38,079 nt of DNA from Lachnospiraceae bacterium (GTDB lineage: Bacteria > Bacillota > Clostridia > Lachnospirales > Lachnospiraceae). Position 1 is the first letter of the stretch; the number at the start of each line of letters is the position of its first letter. Shown piece by piece: positions 17,601 to 24,551 of the stretch. Under the pieces are notes generated by a model that made no database searches, was not told where the DNA came from, and saw nothing but the letters and a program-made list of their open reading frames with translations. Position numbers and translations under genes: made by a program. Location of the stretch: the NCBI GenBank assembly GCA_016284355.1, contig JAEEOQ010000072.1, positions 1-38,079 of the forward strand, in the 5' to 3' direction.

Positions 17601-17886
17601 TAGCCTTTCCTTCTTTATCTACCTTAACGATCTTTTCGTTTGTGGAACTCCAGGTTCCCTTCATCTTTGATGTCTTGCCGTTGATGTTGTAGTCAAAATT
17701 CCACTTTTTGCCGCCGACATAAAGGAATTTTGGCTTAGCCTTCGTATAGGTCTTGTCAGGCTCCCCCTTCACATAGATCTTGGCAACAGCAGCACTTGCC
17801 CTTTGCGGAATATTTACCGCGGTAAGCGCCATAACAAATGCAAGCACCGTAACAAGTACTTTCTTCATTAAGCTACTGTTTCTCAT
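14665..17886 (-). CDS. Large secreted surface protein B (S-layer-like, Ig-like repeats)
   Basis: Start ATG 17886 (MRNSSLMKKVLVTV) has GGAGGA 5 nt upstream; a longer open frame to 18051 overlaps rfbD and is not real. The 1073-residue product has a signal peptide cut near residue 32 (ASA/AVA). The N-terminal 100 residues contain a Big2-like module (GTWSSTNEKIVKVDKEGKAK) that also occurs in the paralogue at 21522-24368. The rest is beta-strand- and Thr/Ser/Val-rich, with four collinear (D/N)Q(Y/W)G motifs (YDQWGLDIT, NQYGGN, DQYGAE, DQYGRA). No SLH, LPXTG, CWB2 or other anchor is recognised. It lies 22 nt after rfbD and is the last gene of the dTDP-rhamnose operon. Likely an exported cell-surface or S-layer protein, perhaps glycosylated. 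Confidence 0.82.
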   Translation of the reverse strand: MRNSSLMKKVLVTVLAFVMALTAVNIPQRASAAVAKIYVKGEPDKTYTKAKPKFLYVGGKKWNFDYNINGKTSKMKGTWSSTNEKIVKVDKEGKAKAVGNGEAQILYTYKLNGVTETLRTYVKCRTRAEEVEIEVVSPKNFDGTLAIGKTLDINRTLTPDADALEINSKIKSTYKTYGTLYDDEDCTVEHDGSVAEMGKGMVVTGISDGVVYAKANARNSKTNFDYAIDSNVIEIIVGEGDPDKDKKEDDAYTDSAAQVDTNKIKVTSATEITKITVKRGNTVMTLKAGSPEISEDKHSAIVSLPGNYMEATYTVFINDAEKGIDVECTTRKIDKIVLDSKYAILDKLIQTDGTYPKATVKYRLYDQWGLDITDNPNFPYTDFTAGGVFRPTSAGVLTYQYENSYITVGQKYDVVLTYVSGTKVVTMKEEVEIAKPAFVDTVEFKGIYKYDGLTEKYMLMADQNTCNISEGDPDIVAYGGEAKNTKTSGAYYVLFKATNQYGGNAAGAGVGYSSLVVNLSGGTTGLSLATVRKGTSTVIESINAITIDNEQYLAYPLNAGKIKEGKAMLVVNTISSTSSAKKNQTFTITIAPQKGIKTITIAQTETLYETKETYLDYQVADTDGNDITSYATLVKYCGLTDNGTYATFEKNSTFIKSTGGSTFAWVKQADGSAKLRYVPATLAGSSGSSTSASLNLPVYYDSITTMQASVNIKVFNFSIFSKPIPSKIYGINQSCSLGALINGSKVIIRQKDLQIVDQYGAEMQQTNIKNSGYKVRVSDFAPVNNSFAANSAVNTDVTLSSAADTANTGSNLPIATLTTGSLAGTTTIRFQLVDGTGKLVDGSGYVATVKSYGSDALVKTGYTVEDFGLLYNGDNSGNKAFVVYGVSADGTKIRIPDDRITVYPLNGNDNANRFLVSGTSGGAVAYAIDPDAATLQTLGYAIDSNTNSRTATLKYTIVVDDGAGSTIEAKVKISDAAPYAADVKITPTGTLVGSSTIWSQLTSNNYVTAYDQYGRAYSDFTNDVVRVQLAVTNSFSVEKNGTRNARVTAGTGDIVANIYINSLPVISVPITIN

Positions 17887-17908
17887 AACAATCCTCCATC
17901 CTTGGTGT

Positions 17909-18913
17909 TTATTGTAATGACTCGCTCTTAAAGTATTCATCAAGGTATTCCTTAAGAGCCTCCTCCCATGAAAGCATGGTAAAGTCGGTCTCTGTATGTA
18001 TCCGCGCGTTTTCAAGCACCGAATAAGCAGGTCTTTTTGCGGCGCAGACATATTCCATAGACCCTATAGGTATTATATCGGCATTTTTACCCAAAAACTC
18101 AAATATTTTCTTTGCAAATCCGTACCAGGTGGTACTTCCTTCGCAAACTCCGTGCCAGATACCGTATTTTTCCGTAAAAAAAAGATAAACTATAAGCCTT
18201 GCAAGCTCACTTGCACTTGTAGGGCAGCCCGTCTGATCGTCTACCACGCGAAGCTGGCGATCTGCATTATTTATCATAGTGCGTACAAAATTTTTCCCTT
18301 CTCCAAAAAGCCAGGCGGTGCGGATTATAAAATGTTTTTTGCAGGCAGATGCAACTGACTGTTCTCCAAGGAGCTTACTTTTTCCGTAGGCAGTCTGCGG
18401 ACAAGGCTCGTCTTTTTCAGTAAGGGGCTTATCCCCTTCTCCGCTAAAGACATAATCCGTAGAAACATGTACTATCTTTGCACCTACAGCGTCTGCTGCC
18501 TTTGCAAGAAAGCCCGGCGCTTTGCCGTTTAGAAGGTTTGCCGCCTCAGGCTCCTCTTCTGCCTTATCTACAGCATTATAAGCCGCGCAGTTAACTATTA
18601 CGTCAGGCATATATGAAAAAACGAATTCATTTACGGCATTTTCGTCAGTTATGTCAAGAGCCTGTACGTGTCTGTCTTCGTTGGCAAATGCCTCGTCAGA
18701 GCCGTCAAAGCCCTCATCAAGATACATCTCGCGGTGCCCTGTAAGAATGTAATCTATAGGTCTTACAAGCTGGGTAAGACCGTGGGTATTGCACTTTATC
18801 TTACCGCAGGCACACTTTGCCACCTTAATCATATTTGCCGCATTATAATAATCTATTTCTTTTATAAGAGCCCTGCCAAGCTGGCCTGCGGCTCCCGTTA
18901 TAAGTATGTTCAT
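17909..18913 (-). CDS. rfbD: dTDP-4-dehydrorhamnose reductase
   Basis: This 334-residue extended SDR enzyme carries out the last step of dTDP-L-rhamnose synthesis, NAD(P)H reduction of dTDP-4-dehydro-L-rhamnose. It has the N-terminal Rossmann motif GAAGQLGRAL, the catalytic region VSTDYVFSGEGDKPLTE and the active-site pair TAYGKSKLLGE (YxxxK), and RTAWLFG downstream. It is longer than the usual 280-300 residues because of an insert at about residues 25-85, which includes a CxCx4Cx2H cluster (C34, C36, C41, H44). Its ATG overlaps the rfbB stop by 4 nt (ATGA), so translation is coupled. Identity is firm; the role of the insert is unknown. Confidence 0.92.
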   Translation of the reverse strand: MNILITGAAGQLGRALIKEIDYYNAANMIKVAKCACGKIKCNTHGLTQLVRPIDYILTGHREMYLDEGFDGSDEAFANEDRHVQALDITDENAVNEFVFSYMPDVIVNCAAYNAVDKAEEEPEAANLLNGKAPGFLAKAADAVGAKIVHVSTDYVFSGEGDKPLTEKDEPCPQTAYGKSKLLGEQSVASACKKHFIIRTAWLFGEGKNFVRTMINNADRQLRVVDDQTGCPTSASELARLIVYLFFTEKYGIWHGVCEGSTTWYGFAKKIFEFLGKNADIIPIGSMEYVCAAKRPAYSVLENARIHTETDFTMLSWEEALKEYLDEYFKSESLQ

Positions 18914-19935
18914 TTTCTGTATTTCCCGTACATTTCATCATAGTAGTTCTGATATTCGCCGGAGATTATCTCTTCCCACCAGCTGCGGTTATCAAGATAC
19001 CACTTTATAGTCTCTTTAAGGCCCTCTTCTACCTTTACCGTAGGCTCCCAGCCAAGATCACGCATGATCTTTGCAGGATCGATGGCGTAGCGCCTGTCAT
19101 GCCCCGGCCTATCTGTAACATAGGTAATAAGGTCCTCGCCCTTTCCTGTTTCTTTAAGGATAGTGCGGATTATCTCAAGGTTTGTACGCTCGTTGTGGCC
19201 GCCTACATTGTAAACTTCTCCCACTTTTCCCTTAAATGCCACAAGCTCGATGGCAGAGCAATGATCCCCCACATAGAGCCAGTCACGCACATTAAGACCG
19301 TTGCCGTATACAGGCAGCTTTTTATCATTTACCGCATTTGCGATCATAAGTGGTATTAATTTTTCAGGGAACTGGTATGCACCGTAGTTGTTTGAACATC
19401 TTGTGATACTTACAGGCACGTTAAAGGTACGAAGATAGGAAAGTGCAAGAAGGTCAGCCGATGCCTTGCAGGCTGAATAAGGACTGCTGGCATGAAGCGG
19501 CGTATCTTCCGTAAAGAAAAGATCCGGCCTGTCAAGCGGAAGATCTCCGTAAACCTCGTCTGTAGATACCTGATGGAATCTCTTTATGCCGTAAATGCGG
19601 CAGGCATCAAGAAGCACGCCGACTCCCACCACATTTGCGTTCATAAAGCTTTCAGGATCTACAGTAGACCTGTCTACATGGCTTTCTGCCGCAAAATTAA
19701 TTACCACATCAGGCTTTTCATCTTCAAAAAGCTTATAAATAAAGGCACGGTCAGAAATATCACCCTTTATGAACTTATAATTCGGGTAATCTTCCATTCC
19801 TTTAAGATTCTTAAGGTTTCCTGCGTAGGTAAGCTTATCAAGGGCGATAAGCATATCGTCAGGATGTTTTTCTTTCATGTAATACATAAAGTTTGAGCCG
19901 ATAAAGCCTGCAGCTCCCGTAATAAGTATATTCAT
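18910..19935 (-). CDS. rfbB: dTDP-glucose 4,6-dehydratase
   Basis: This 341-residue, NAD-dependent extended SDR converts dTDP-D-glucose to dTDP-4-dehydro-6-deoxyglucose. Visible motifs are the Rossmann loop GAAGFIGSNF, the catalytic STDEVYGDL (with the D-E pair that activates C5), YSACKASADLL (YxxxK), and RCSNNYGAYQFPEKLIPL, all diagnostic for RmlB. Its ATG overlaps the rfbC stop by 1 nt (TAATG), with GGAGGAG at 8 nt. It is the second of three tightly coupled rhamnose genes. No thymidylyltransferase (rfbA) is present in the window. Confidence 0.96.
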   Translation of the reverse strand: MNILITGAAGFIGSNFMYYMKEKHPDDMLIALDKLTYAGNLKNLKGMEDYPNYKFIKGDISDRAFIYKLFEDEKPDVVINFAAESHVDRSTVDPESFMNANVVGVGVLLDACRIYGIKRFHQVSTDEVYGDLPLDRPDLFFTEDTPLHASSPYSACKASADLLALSYLRTFNVPVSITRCSNNYGAYQFPEKLIPLMIANAVNDKKLPVYGNGLNVRDWLYVGDHCSAIELVAFKGKVGEVYNVGGHNERTNLEIIRTILKETGKGEDLITYVTDRPGHDRRYAIDPAKIMRDLGWEPTVKVEEGLKETIKWYLDNRSWWEEIISGEYQNYYDEMYGKYRK

Positions 19936-20483
19936 TAAAACAACTCCTCCTGTATATCTTTTAAGAACGGATTGTTTGCATCACGCTCATTAAGTATCGG
20001 ATTGTCACAGCCCCAGTCAATGCCGATCTCCGGGTCGTTCCAGCGAAGGAAACGCTCTGCCGCAGGGTTATAGAAATTATCAACCTTGTATATAAACTGG
20101 GCTCCCGGTGTCATGGTGATATAGCCATGTGCAAAGCCTCTTGGCACAATAAGCATATGCTTTGTTTCAGCAGAAAGGATAGCCTTTGTCCACTTTAAAA
20201 ATGTAGGCGAGTCTTTACGAAGGTCAACGCACACATCCATAACTATACCTTTGACGCACCTTACAAGCTTTGCCTGACTTGCGTCACCTGCCTGAAAATG
20301 AAGGCCGCGAAGGGTATCCTTCTGAAGATTAAAGCTCTCGTTGTCCTGCACAAAATCGTAGTGAAGGTCAAGCTCTTCCATAGTCTTTTTTGACCAGGTT
20401 TCTACAAACCAGCCACGGGAATCGCCGTGGATCTCAGGTATAAGAATATATACGTCCTTTACCCCTGTTTCAATCTTTTGCAT
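19935..20483 (-). CDS. rfbC: dTDP-4-dehydrorhamnose 3,5-epimerase
   Basis: This 182-residue cupin-fold epimerase acts between RfbB and RfbD. It has the conserved DSRGWFVETW start, the active-site histidine in TLRGLHFQ, the partner VCVDLRKDSPTF, and RGFAHGYITM. The C-terminus is GIDWGCDNPILNERDANNPF, close to the usual SIPW..L.S.KD ending. Start ATG 20483 has GAGGA 7 nt upstream, and 47 nt separate it from the HAD gene stop. Length is normal. Confidence 0.95.
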   Translation of the reverse strand: MQKIETGVKDVYILIPEIHGDSRGWFVETWSKKTMEELDLHYDFVQDNESFNLQKDTLRGLHFQAGDASQAKLVRCVKGIVMDVCVDLRKDSPTFLKWTKAILSAETKHMLIVPRGFAHGYITMTPGAQFIYKVDNFYNPAAERFLRWNDPEIGIDWGCDNPILNERDANNPFLKDIQEELF

Positions 20484-20530
20484 GTTAATATCCTCTTTTT
20501 ATATGTTAATTACTATTTTTGATCTATATT

Positions 20531-21346
20531 TTACAGGTACTGCTCTAAAAACGCCGCAACTCCGTCTTCATCGTTGCTAAGAGTAATGTAATCTGCCGCT
20601 TCCTTTGCCTCAGGGCATCCATTTTCCATACATACGGAATAACCGCATTCTTCTAGCATCTTTACATCGTTGAGGCCGTCGCCAAAAGCAAGAACTCTGT
20701 CAATGTTGCTGCCAAGCTTAGCCGCAAGCTCGCCAAGCATCTTTGCCTTATCTACTCCCGGCGCCATAACCTCAAGGAAATAGCTTTCGCTAAAATATAT
20801 ACTAAGGTTATCTCCGAATTTCTCTTTAAGATCCTTTTCAACAGGAACAAGCTTGTCATGCACTCCTACAATAAGTACCTTTGGCTCGTCCCAGGTTATA
20901 TGCTCTTCAAGATTTTCTACTTTTCTGAAATTAATATTGTTTATACGTACCTCTATCTGGGCGTATTCATCGTAAGGATCCCAGGAGATAACGTCTTCTC
21001 CCTCGTAGGTAACAGGCACTACGCCGCCCTTTCTGCAGGAAGCAAAGATCTCTTTTAAGTGTCTGTTTTCAACTTCCTTTGAAAGAAGCACCTTTCTGCT
21101 TACGCAGTCCACAATACGGCCGCCGTTGTAGCAAAGAAGATAACCGCCCTTTTTATCAAGACCTATTTCTCTTGCGATAAGCGCCACGCCTGCTTCAGGT
21201 CTGCCGCTTGCAAGGACCACTTTCTTGCCCTGATCTATGGCTTTATAAAGCGCCTCCTTTGTCCTTTCCGTCACCCTCTTTTTAGAGTCGGTAACCGTAC
21301 CGTCTATATCAAGGGCGATAATGTCGTAATCTTTTAAATCAAACAT
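20531..21346 (-). CDS. Cof-type HAD-IIB phosphatase
   Basis: This 271-residue cytoplasmic HAD phosphatase has all four motifs. Motif I is ALDIDGTVTD (nucleophile D13 and acid/base D15), motif II LASGRP, motif III K in VDKAKML, and motif IV AFGDGLNDVKMLE. The C2B cap lies between motifs II and III. Such enzymes dephosphorylate sugar phosphates, FMN precursors or similar, and the exact substrate is not readable. It opens the gene string that continues with rfbC-rfbB-rfbD. Its own ribosome binding site is weak (AAGAG), and a 9-bp hairpin lies at 21368-21391 in its leader. No convincing promoter was found in 21392-21448. Confidence 0.9.
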   Translation of the reverse strand: MFDLKDYDIIALDIDGTVTDSKKRVTERTKEALYKAIDQGKKVVLASGRPEAGVALIAREIGLDKKGGYLLCYNGGRIVDCVSRKVLLSKEVENRHLKEIFASCRKGGVVPVTYEGEDVISWDPYDEYAQIEVRINNINFRKVENLEEHITWDEPKVLIVGVHDKLVPVEKDLKEKFGDNLSIYFSESYFLEVMAPGVDKAKMLGELAAKLGSNIDRVLAFGDGLNDVKMLEECGYSVCMENGCPEAKEAADYITLSNDEDGVAAFLEQYL

Positions 21347-21448
21347 AATACAATTCTCTTTCTAAGCTGTTTCTTTCCCATAAAAGAAACATTTCCACAT
21401 TTTATTTATCAAAAACCCAATACTTTCCCTACTATATACTATCATAAC

Positions 21449-21479
21449 AAAAAGAGCGCATCTTAGCAATGCGCTCTTT
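21449..21479 (-). terminator. Intrinsic terminator of surface protein A gene
   Basis: An 11-bp perfect stem (21451-21461 with 21469-21479, AAAGAGCGCAT and complement) with a 7-nt loop is followed on the minus strand by TTTTTG. It lies 43 nt after the stop codon and separates the surface-protein transcript from the HAD/rfb operon. Confidence 0.9.
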
Positions 21480-21521
21480 AAGAATTATGCTTATTAAAAC
21501 TTATTTATCTGTACTAGATAA

Positions 21522-24368
21522 TTAGTAAACAGTGATGGTTCTTGAGAATGTCTGTGTACCTACTGTGAAGATAACGGTAAGTGTTACGTCTGCATCCTTA
21601 ACTGAAGTTGTTGCTGTACCGTTATTTGTAAGTGTAGCATTCTTTGTAGTACCTGTAATAGTTACTCTGCTGCCTGTAACTGCGATAGCATCGCCGTACT
21701 GATCTTTGAAATCAAACATTGCAAGGATCTGAGCTGCTGTGTATGTTGTGTTGTTCTTAAGGTAAGCACCGCTCTTAAGCTCGCAAGTAGTTGCAACTCT
21801 TGCCTTCTCTGAGTAGTTTACAGTGAACTTGATATCAGGAGAACCTACAGCATCTGAAACAACGATCATATACTCTACTGAGTACTCATTATCTCCGGTC
21901 TTTCCGTCTGTACCGGGGTTCTCGATTGTACCTGCTACGGTACCAGGTCTAAGAACTACAGTGTAATCAGAATCTTTAAGCTTGATCTTGTTTCCTGTAG
22001 AAGCTGCTGTTCCGTATACGCTGATAGGAAGGTTTGTAGCTGCTCCGCCGCCACCGTAAACAAGTGTAGGAACTTCGATCTTGAAGTTGCTAAGCTCTGA
22101 AAGTTCTACACACTGAAGATTTGTCTGGTAATCAGATCCTGCTACAGCCTTACCGCCCTTTGTTACAGCGATATTAACTGAGTTAGAACCTGACGCAAGC
22201 GCTGCTGCTCCAATAAATGTGGCATCGCCGTTTGCAGGAGTTCCGTTGCTGCCTGCGTTAGCTACTGCTGCTGTGTTTGAACCAAATGTGATCTCAAAAC
22301 CGTAGCCTGAAGCGAATGAAGCGAGAACCTCATCAGTTGTCATTTCCTCGCCGTACTGGTTCTGAACTTTAATGTACTTGAATGGAACATTGATTGTTCC
22401 GCCCTTAACTGCTCCAAGAGAAGCATCACTCTTGATACCGAGAACGCTGTATGGATAAGCCTTCTCGTATGCAGTAAATGTCTGTGAAGTGATCTGTGCA
22501 CCAAGTGCAGGTGGCTGAGCGATAATGCTGCCGTACTGGGTGGAAGGAGTACCGTAAAGCTTAGCTGTTCCGTTTGACTGCTTCTCCCACTTCATGGTGA
22601 TACCCTGGCTCATGGAGAAGTTTACATTCTTAAGAAGATCATAAGAAGTAACTACCTGGTTGTTGTTGTCATATGCTGTAAATGAAAACTCTGTCTTTGA
22701 ACCAACCTTAAGAGTTGCAAGCTGTGAGATGTTTGAAATGCTTGAAACCTTGGTTGCTGCAGTTACTGTGATAGTACCGCTTCCTGTTACTCTTCCGTCT
22801 GCGAATGAAACAGGGACAGCTGTAACAGTTGAAGTACCTGCAAGGATCTTACCTGCCTTAACAGGGTAACCTGCTGCGAACTCTGCTCCGTTTGCCTTAA
22901 GAGCAACCGGCTTTGTTGTTGTATCAAATGCAAGTCCTGTTGCACCGACAACGCTAACGATAACGTTGTCCTTTGTAATGCTTGCTACAGGGAAAAGGTC
23001 ACCGTACTGATCTCTTACTTCAAGAGCAAGGTAAACCTGATTTGCTGTAACGTCGCCTTCCATAAGGCTTGTAGCAACATGGTTAGAACCGTCAAGTTTG
23101 TAAATACCAAGAAGTTTAACTGTATGAGGACCTGCTGCTGCAGATACTGTATATGACTTAGAGTCACTTGCTACAGTAGAACCTGAGATAGCGATTACGC
23201 TAGGAGCTACTACTGTAAGACCTGCTACGAAGTCTGTTGTGCTTGTAGCGATGATAACGCCTGCTTTTGTCTTATCTACTGTGTAACCGTTAACAGTAAT
23301 TGTAGCTGCTGAGTAGTACTTAGCTGTTACATCTGTGCCGAACTGGTCAAGGATCTTATATGTGATCTTAACCTGCTTTGAATTACCTGTAACGATGGTT
23401 GCTGCCTTACCAAACTCGATCTTTGAAGGACCTGACTGAGCCATGGTAAGCTCATAAACCTTGCCGCTCTTTAAGGTAACTGTGTAGCTTCCTGCCATAG
23501 GGTTAGCTGAGTTTGTAGTAAGTACAACTGACTTGCCGTCTGAAGAAAGTACTGCAGAAGCAAGAGCGATAGGAGCTCCGTTACACTTAACAGCGTAATC
23601 TGCTACCACATTTGTAAGGCCCTTGCCTGTAACTGTGATCTGGTTAACAGCTGTCTGCTTTGCACCTTCTGCTACATCGCTTTCAACCTTAATTGTTACA
23701 TAGTTCTCTTTATAGTATTTGTTCTTACGAACGTTAGCTTCTTTAGAGTAGTTAGCTACGAAGTTAACCTTTGTGGTTCCCTCTTTTGCTGCGTTGATCT
23801 TATACTCTGTGTTGCTGCTCTTGATTACCTGTACAACAGAAGTGTCTTCTACTTCAGGGTAAACCTTGTAAGAAGAAGCGCTGCCGCTCTGTAATGCTGT
23901 CTTGTTAACAGGCATATCGATAGAAACAGGAAGAACCTCGCCAACCTTAAGTGTAAGCTCTTTTGCGTTAACGTTCTCGCCGTTTGAGTTGATGTTAAGA
24001 GCTGTGGCACGTGTTCTTGCGTAAACGCCAGCTTTAAGCTTTGTTCCGTTCTTTGCCTTAAATGTGATGACTACGCCGCCGTTCTTAAGGGCTTTCATCT
24101 CGCCTGTAGCCTTATCGATCTTGATAACGCTAGGCTTACTTGATTTCCAGGTACCTGAGATACCTGCTGATTTCTTATTGATCATGTAGTCAAGGTTTAC
24201 AGCCTTACCGCCTACCCACATGGTAAGCTTCTTTTCTGTAGAAACCTGTGTCTTTGTTCCGCTTATGAAGATGTAATTCTTCGCTGCGTTAGCACTTGCA
24301 GCAGGTACGAGTGATACGACCATTGCAAGTACCAGAACTGCTGATAAAAATCTTGCTAATTTCTTCAT
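21522..24368 (-). CDS. Large secreted surface protein A (S-layer-like, Ig-like repeats)
   Basis: This 948-residue exported protein starts at ATG 24368, with GGAGGA 5 nt upstream. The signal peptide is cut near residue 28 (ANA/AKN). The N-terminal region (30-130) has a Big2-like module (GTWKSSKPSVIKIDKATGEM) homologous to the paralogue at 14665-17886. Four (D/N)Q(Y/F)G motifs recur along the chain (LDQFGTDVT, RDQYGDL, QNQYGEEM, KDQYGDAI), in the same order and context as in the paralogue. The body is rich in Ala, Thr, Val, Lys and beta-strands, with a single-exporter look and few cysteines. Heavy use of a small codon set (GTT, GCT, ACT, AAG) suggests very high expression. It has its own promoter and terminator. 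No known wall anchor is visible. Best guess: main S-layer-like protein. Confidence 0.85.
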   Translation of the reverse strand: MKKLARFLSAVLVLAMVVSLVPAASANAAKNYIFISGTKTQVSTEKKLTMWVGGKAVNLDYMINKKSAGISGTWKSSKPSVIKIDKATGEMKALKNGGVVITFKAKNGTKLKAGVYARTRATALNINSNGENVNAKELTLKVGEVLPVSIDMPVNKTALQSGSASSYKVYPEVEDTSVVQVIKSSNTEYKINAAKEGTTKVNFVANYSKEANVRKNKYYKENYVTIKVESDVAEGAKQTAVNQITVTGKGLTNVVADYAVKCNGAPIALASAVLSSDGKSVVLTTNSANPMAGSYTVTLKSGKVYELTMAQSGPSKIEFGKAATIVTGNSKQVKITYKILDQFGTDVTAKYYSAATITVNGYTVDKTKAGVIIATSTTDFVAGLTVVAPSVIAISGSTVASDSKSYTVSAAAGPHTVKLLGIYKLDGSNHVATSLMEGDVTANQVYLALEVRDQYGDLFPVASITKDNVIVSVVGATGLAFDTTTKPVALKANGAEFAAGYPVKAGKILAGTSTVTAVPVSFADGRVTGSGTITVTAATKVSSISNISQLATLKVGSKTEFSFTAYDNNNQVVTSYDLLKNVNFSMSQGITMKWEKQSNGTAKLYGTPSTQYGSIIAQPPALGAQITSQTFTAYEKAYPYSVLGIKSDASLGAVKGGTINVPFKYIKVQNQYGEEMTTDEVLASFASGYGFEITFGSNTAAVANAGSNGTPANGDATFIGAAALASGSNSVNIAVTKGGKAVAGSDYQTNLQCVELSELSNFKIEVPTLVYGGGGAATNLPISVYGTAASTGNKIKLKDSDYTVVLRPGTVAGTIENPGTDGKTGDNEYSVEYMIVVSDAVGSPDIKFTVNYSEKARVATTCELKSGAYLKNNTTYTAAQILAMFDFKDQYGDAIAVTGSRVTITGTTKNATLTNNGTATTSVKDADVTLTVIFTVGTQTFSRTITVY

Positions 24369-24407
24369 TCCAATCCTCCATTTGTGTAAATGTAAAAGTG
24401 TAATAGT

Positions 24408-24450
24408 AAAAAGAGTACATACCTAAAGGCTTTCCTCTAAGCATGTACTC
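24408..24450 (-). terminator. Terminator of the ABC gene, nested in the surface-protein leader
   Basis: A 17-bp stem with a few G-T pairs (24434-24450 with 24413-24429) and the 4-nt loop AAAG runs directly into TTTTT (24408-24412) on the minus strand. For RNA coming from the ABC gene (stop at 24552) this is a strong intrinsic terminator. The surface-protein promoter's -10 box (24451-24456) touches its 5' end, so RNA started near 24444 lacks the first 6 nt of the stem, leaving an 11-bp hairpin 6 nt away from the U-tract. Confidence 0.75.
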
Positions 24451-24459
24451 ATTATACCA
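24451..24459 (-). promoter_or_regulatory. Extended -10 promoter of surface protein A
   Basis: The minus strand reads TGG followed by a perfect TATAAT (24451-24456), i.e. an extended -10 (TGnTATAAT). No good -35 sits at 17 bp (sequence there resembles GAAGAC), as often seen in activator-dependent promoters. The predicted start is the A at 24444, giving a leader of about 75 nt. Confidence 0.75.
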
Positions 24460-24466
24460 CATATCC

Positions 24467-24534
24467 TGTTAAAGTCTTCACTAAACTTTGTCAATTTCCT
24501 TAAGATTTTCTTAAGGTCTGTTAAAAAGTCTTAA
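24467..24534 (-). repeat. Helically phased TTAAGA/TTAACA direct repeats upstream of the surface-protein promoter
   Basis: On the minus strand the hexamers TTAAGA (24529-24534), TTAACA (24519-24524), TTAAGA (24509-24514), TTAAGG (24498-24503) and TTGACA (24489-24494) begin 10, 10, 11 and 9 bp apart. A further TTAACA (24467-24472) follows two turns later, 22 bp on. They are direct repeats on the transcribed orientation, ending 10 bp before the -10 box. This resembles the PhoP-binding arrays of Bacillus, but phased A/T tracts could also simply bend DNA. Confidence 0.6.
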
Positions 24535-24551
24535 GAATTTCGTTTTGCAGA

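Noticed and set aside
17887-18051. N-terminal extension of surface protein B beyond 17886
   Set aside because: It overlaps rfbD, lacks a ribosome binding site, and the signal peptide begins right after the ATG at 17886.
21368-21391. Nine-bp hairpin before the HAD gene as a terminator
   Set aside because: No T-run on its 3' side on the minus strand; the real terminator of the upstream gene is at 21449-21479.
24292-24444. An ATG at the predicted surface-protein transcription start opens a frame running through the leader into the signal-peptide region
   Set aside because: It has no ribosome binding site, is out of frame with the surface protein and stops soon after; the GGAGGA-preceded ATG at 24368 is far better.
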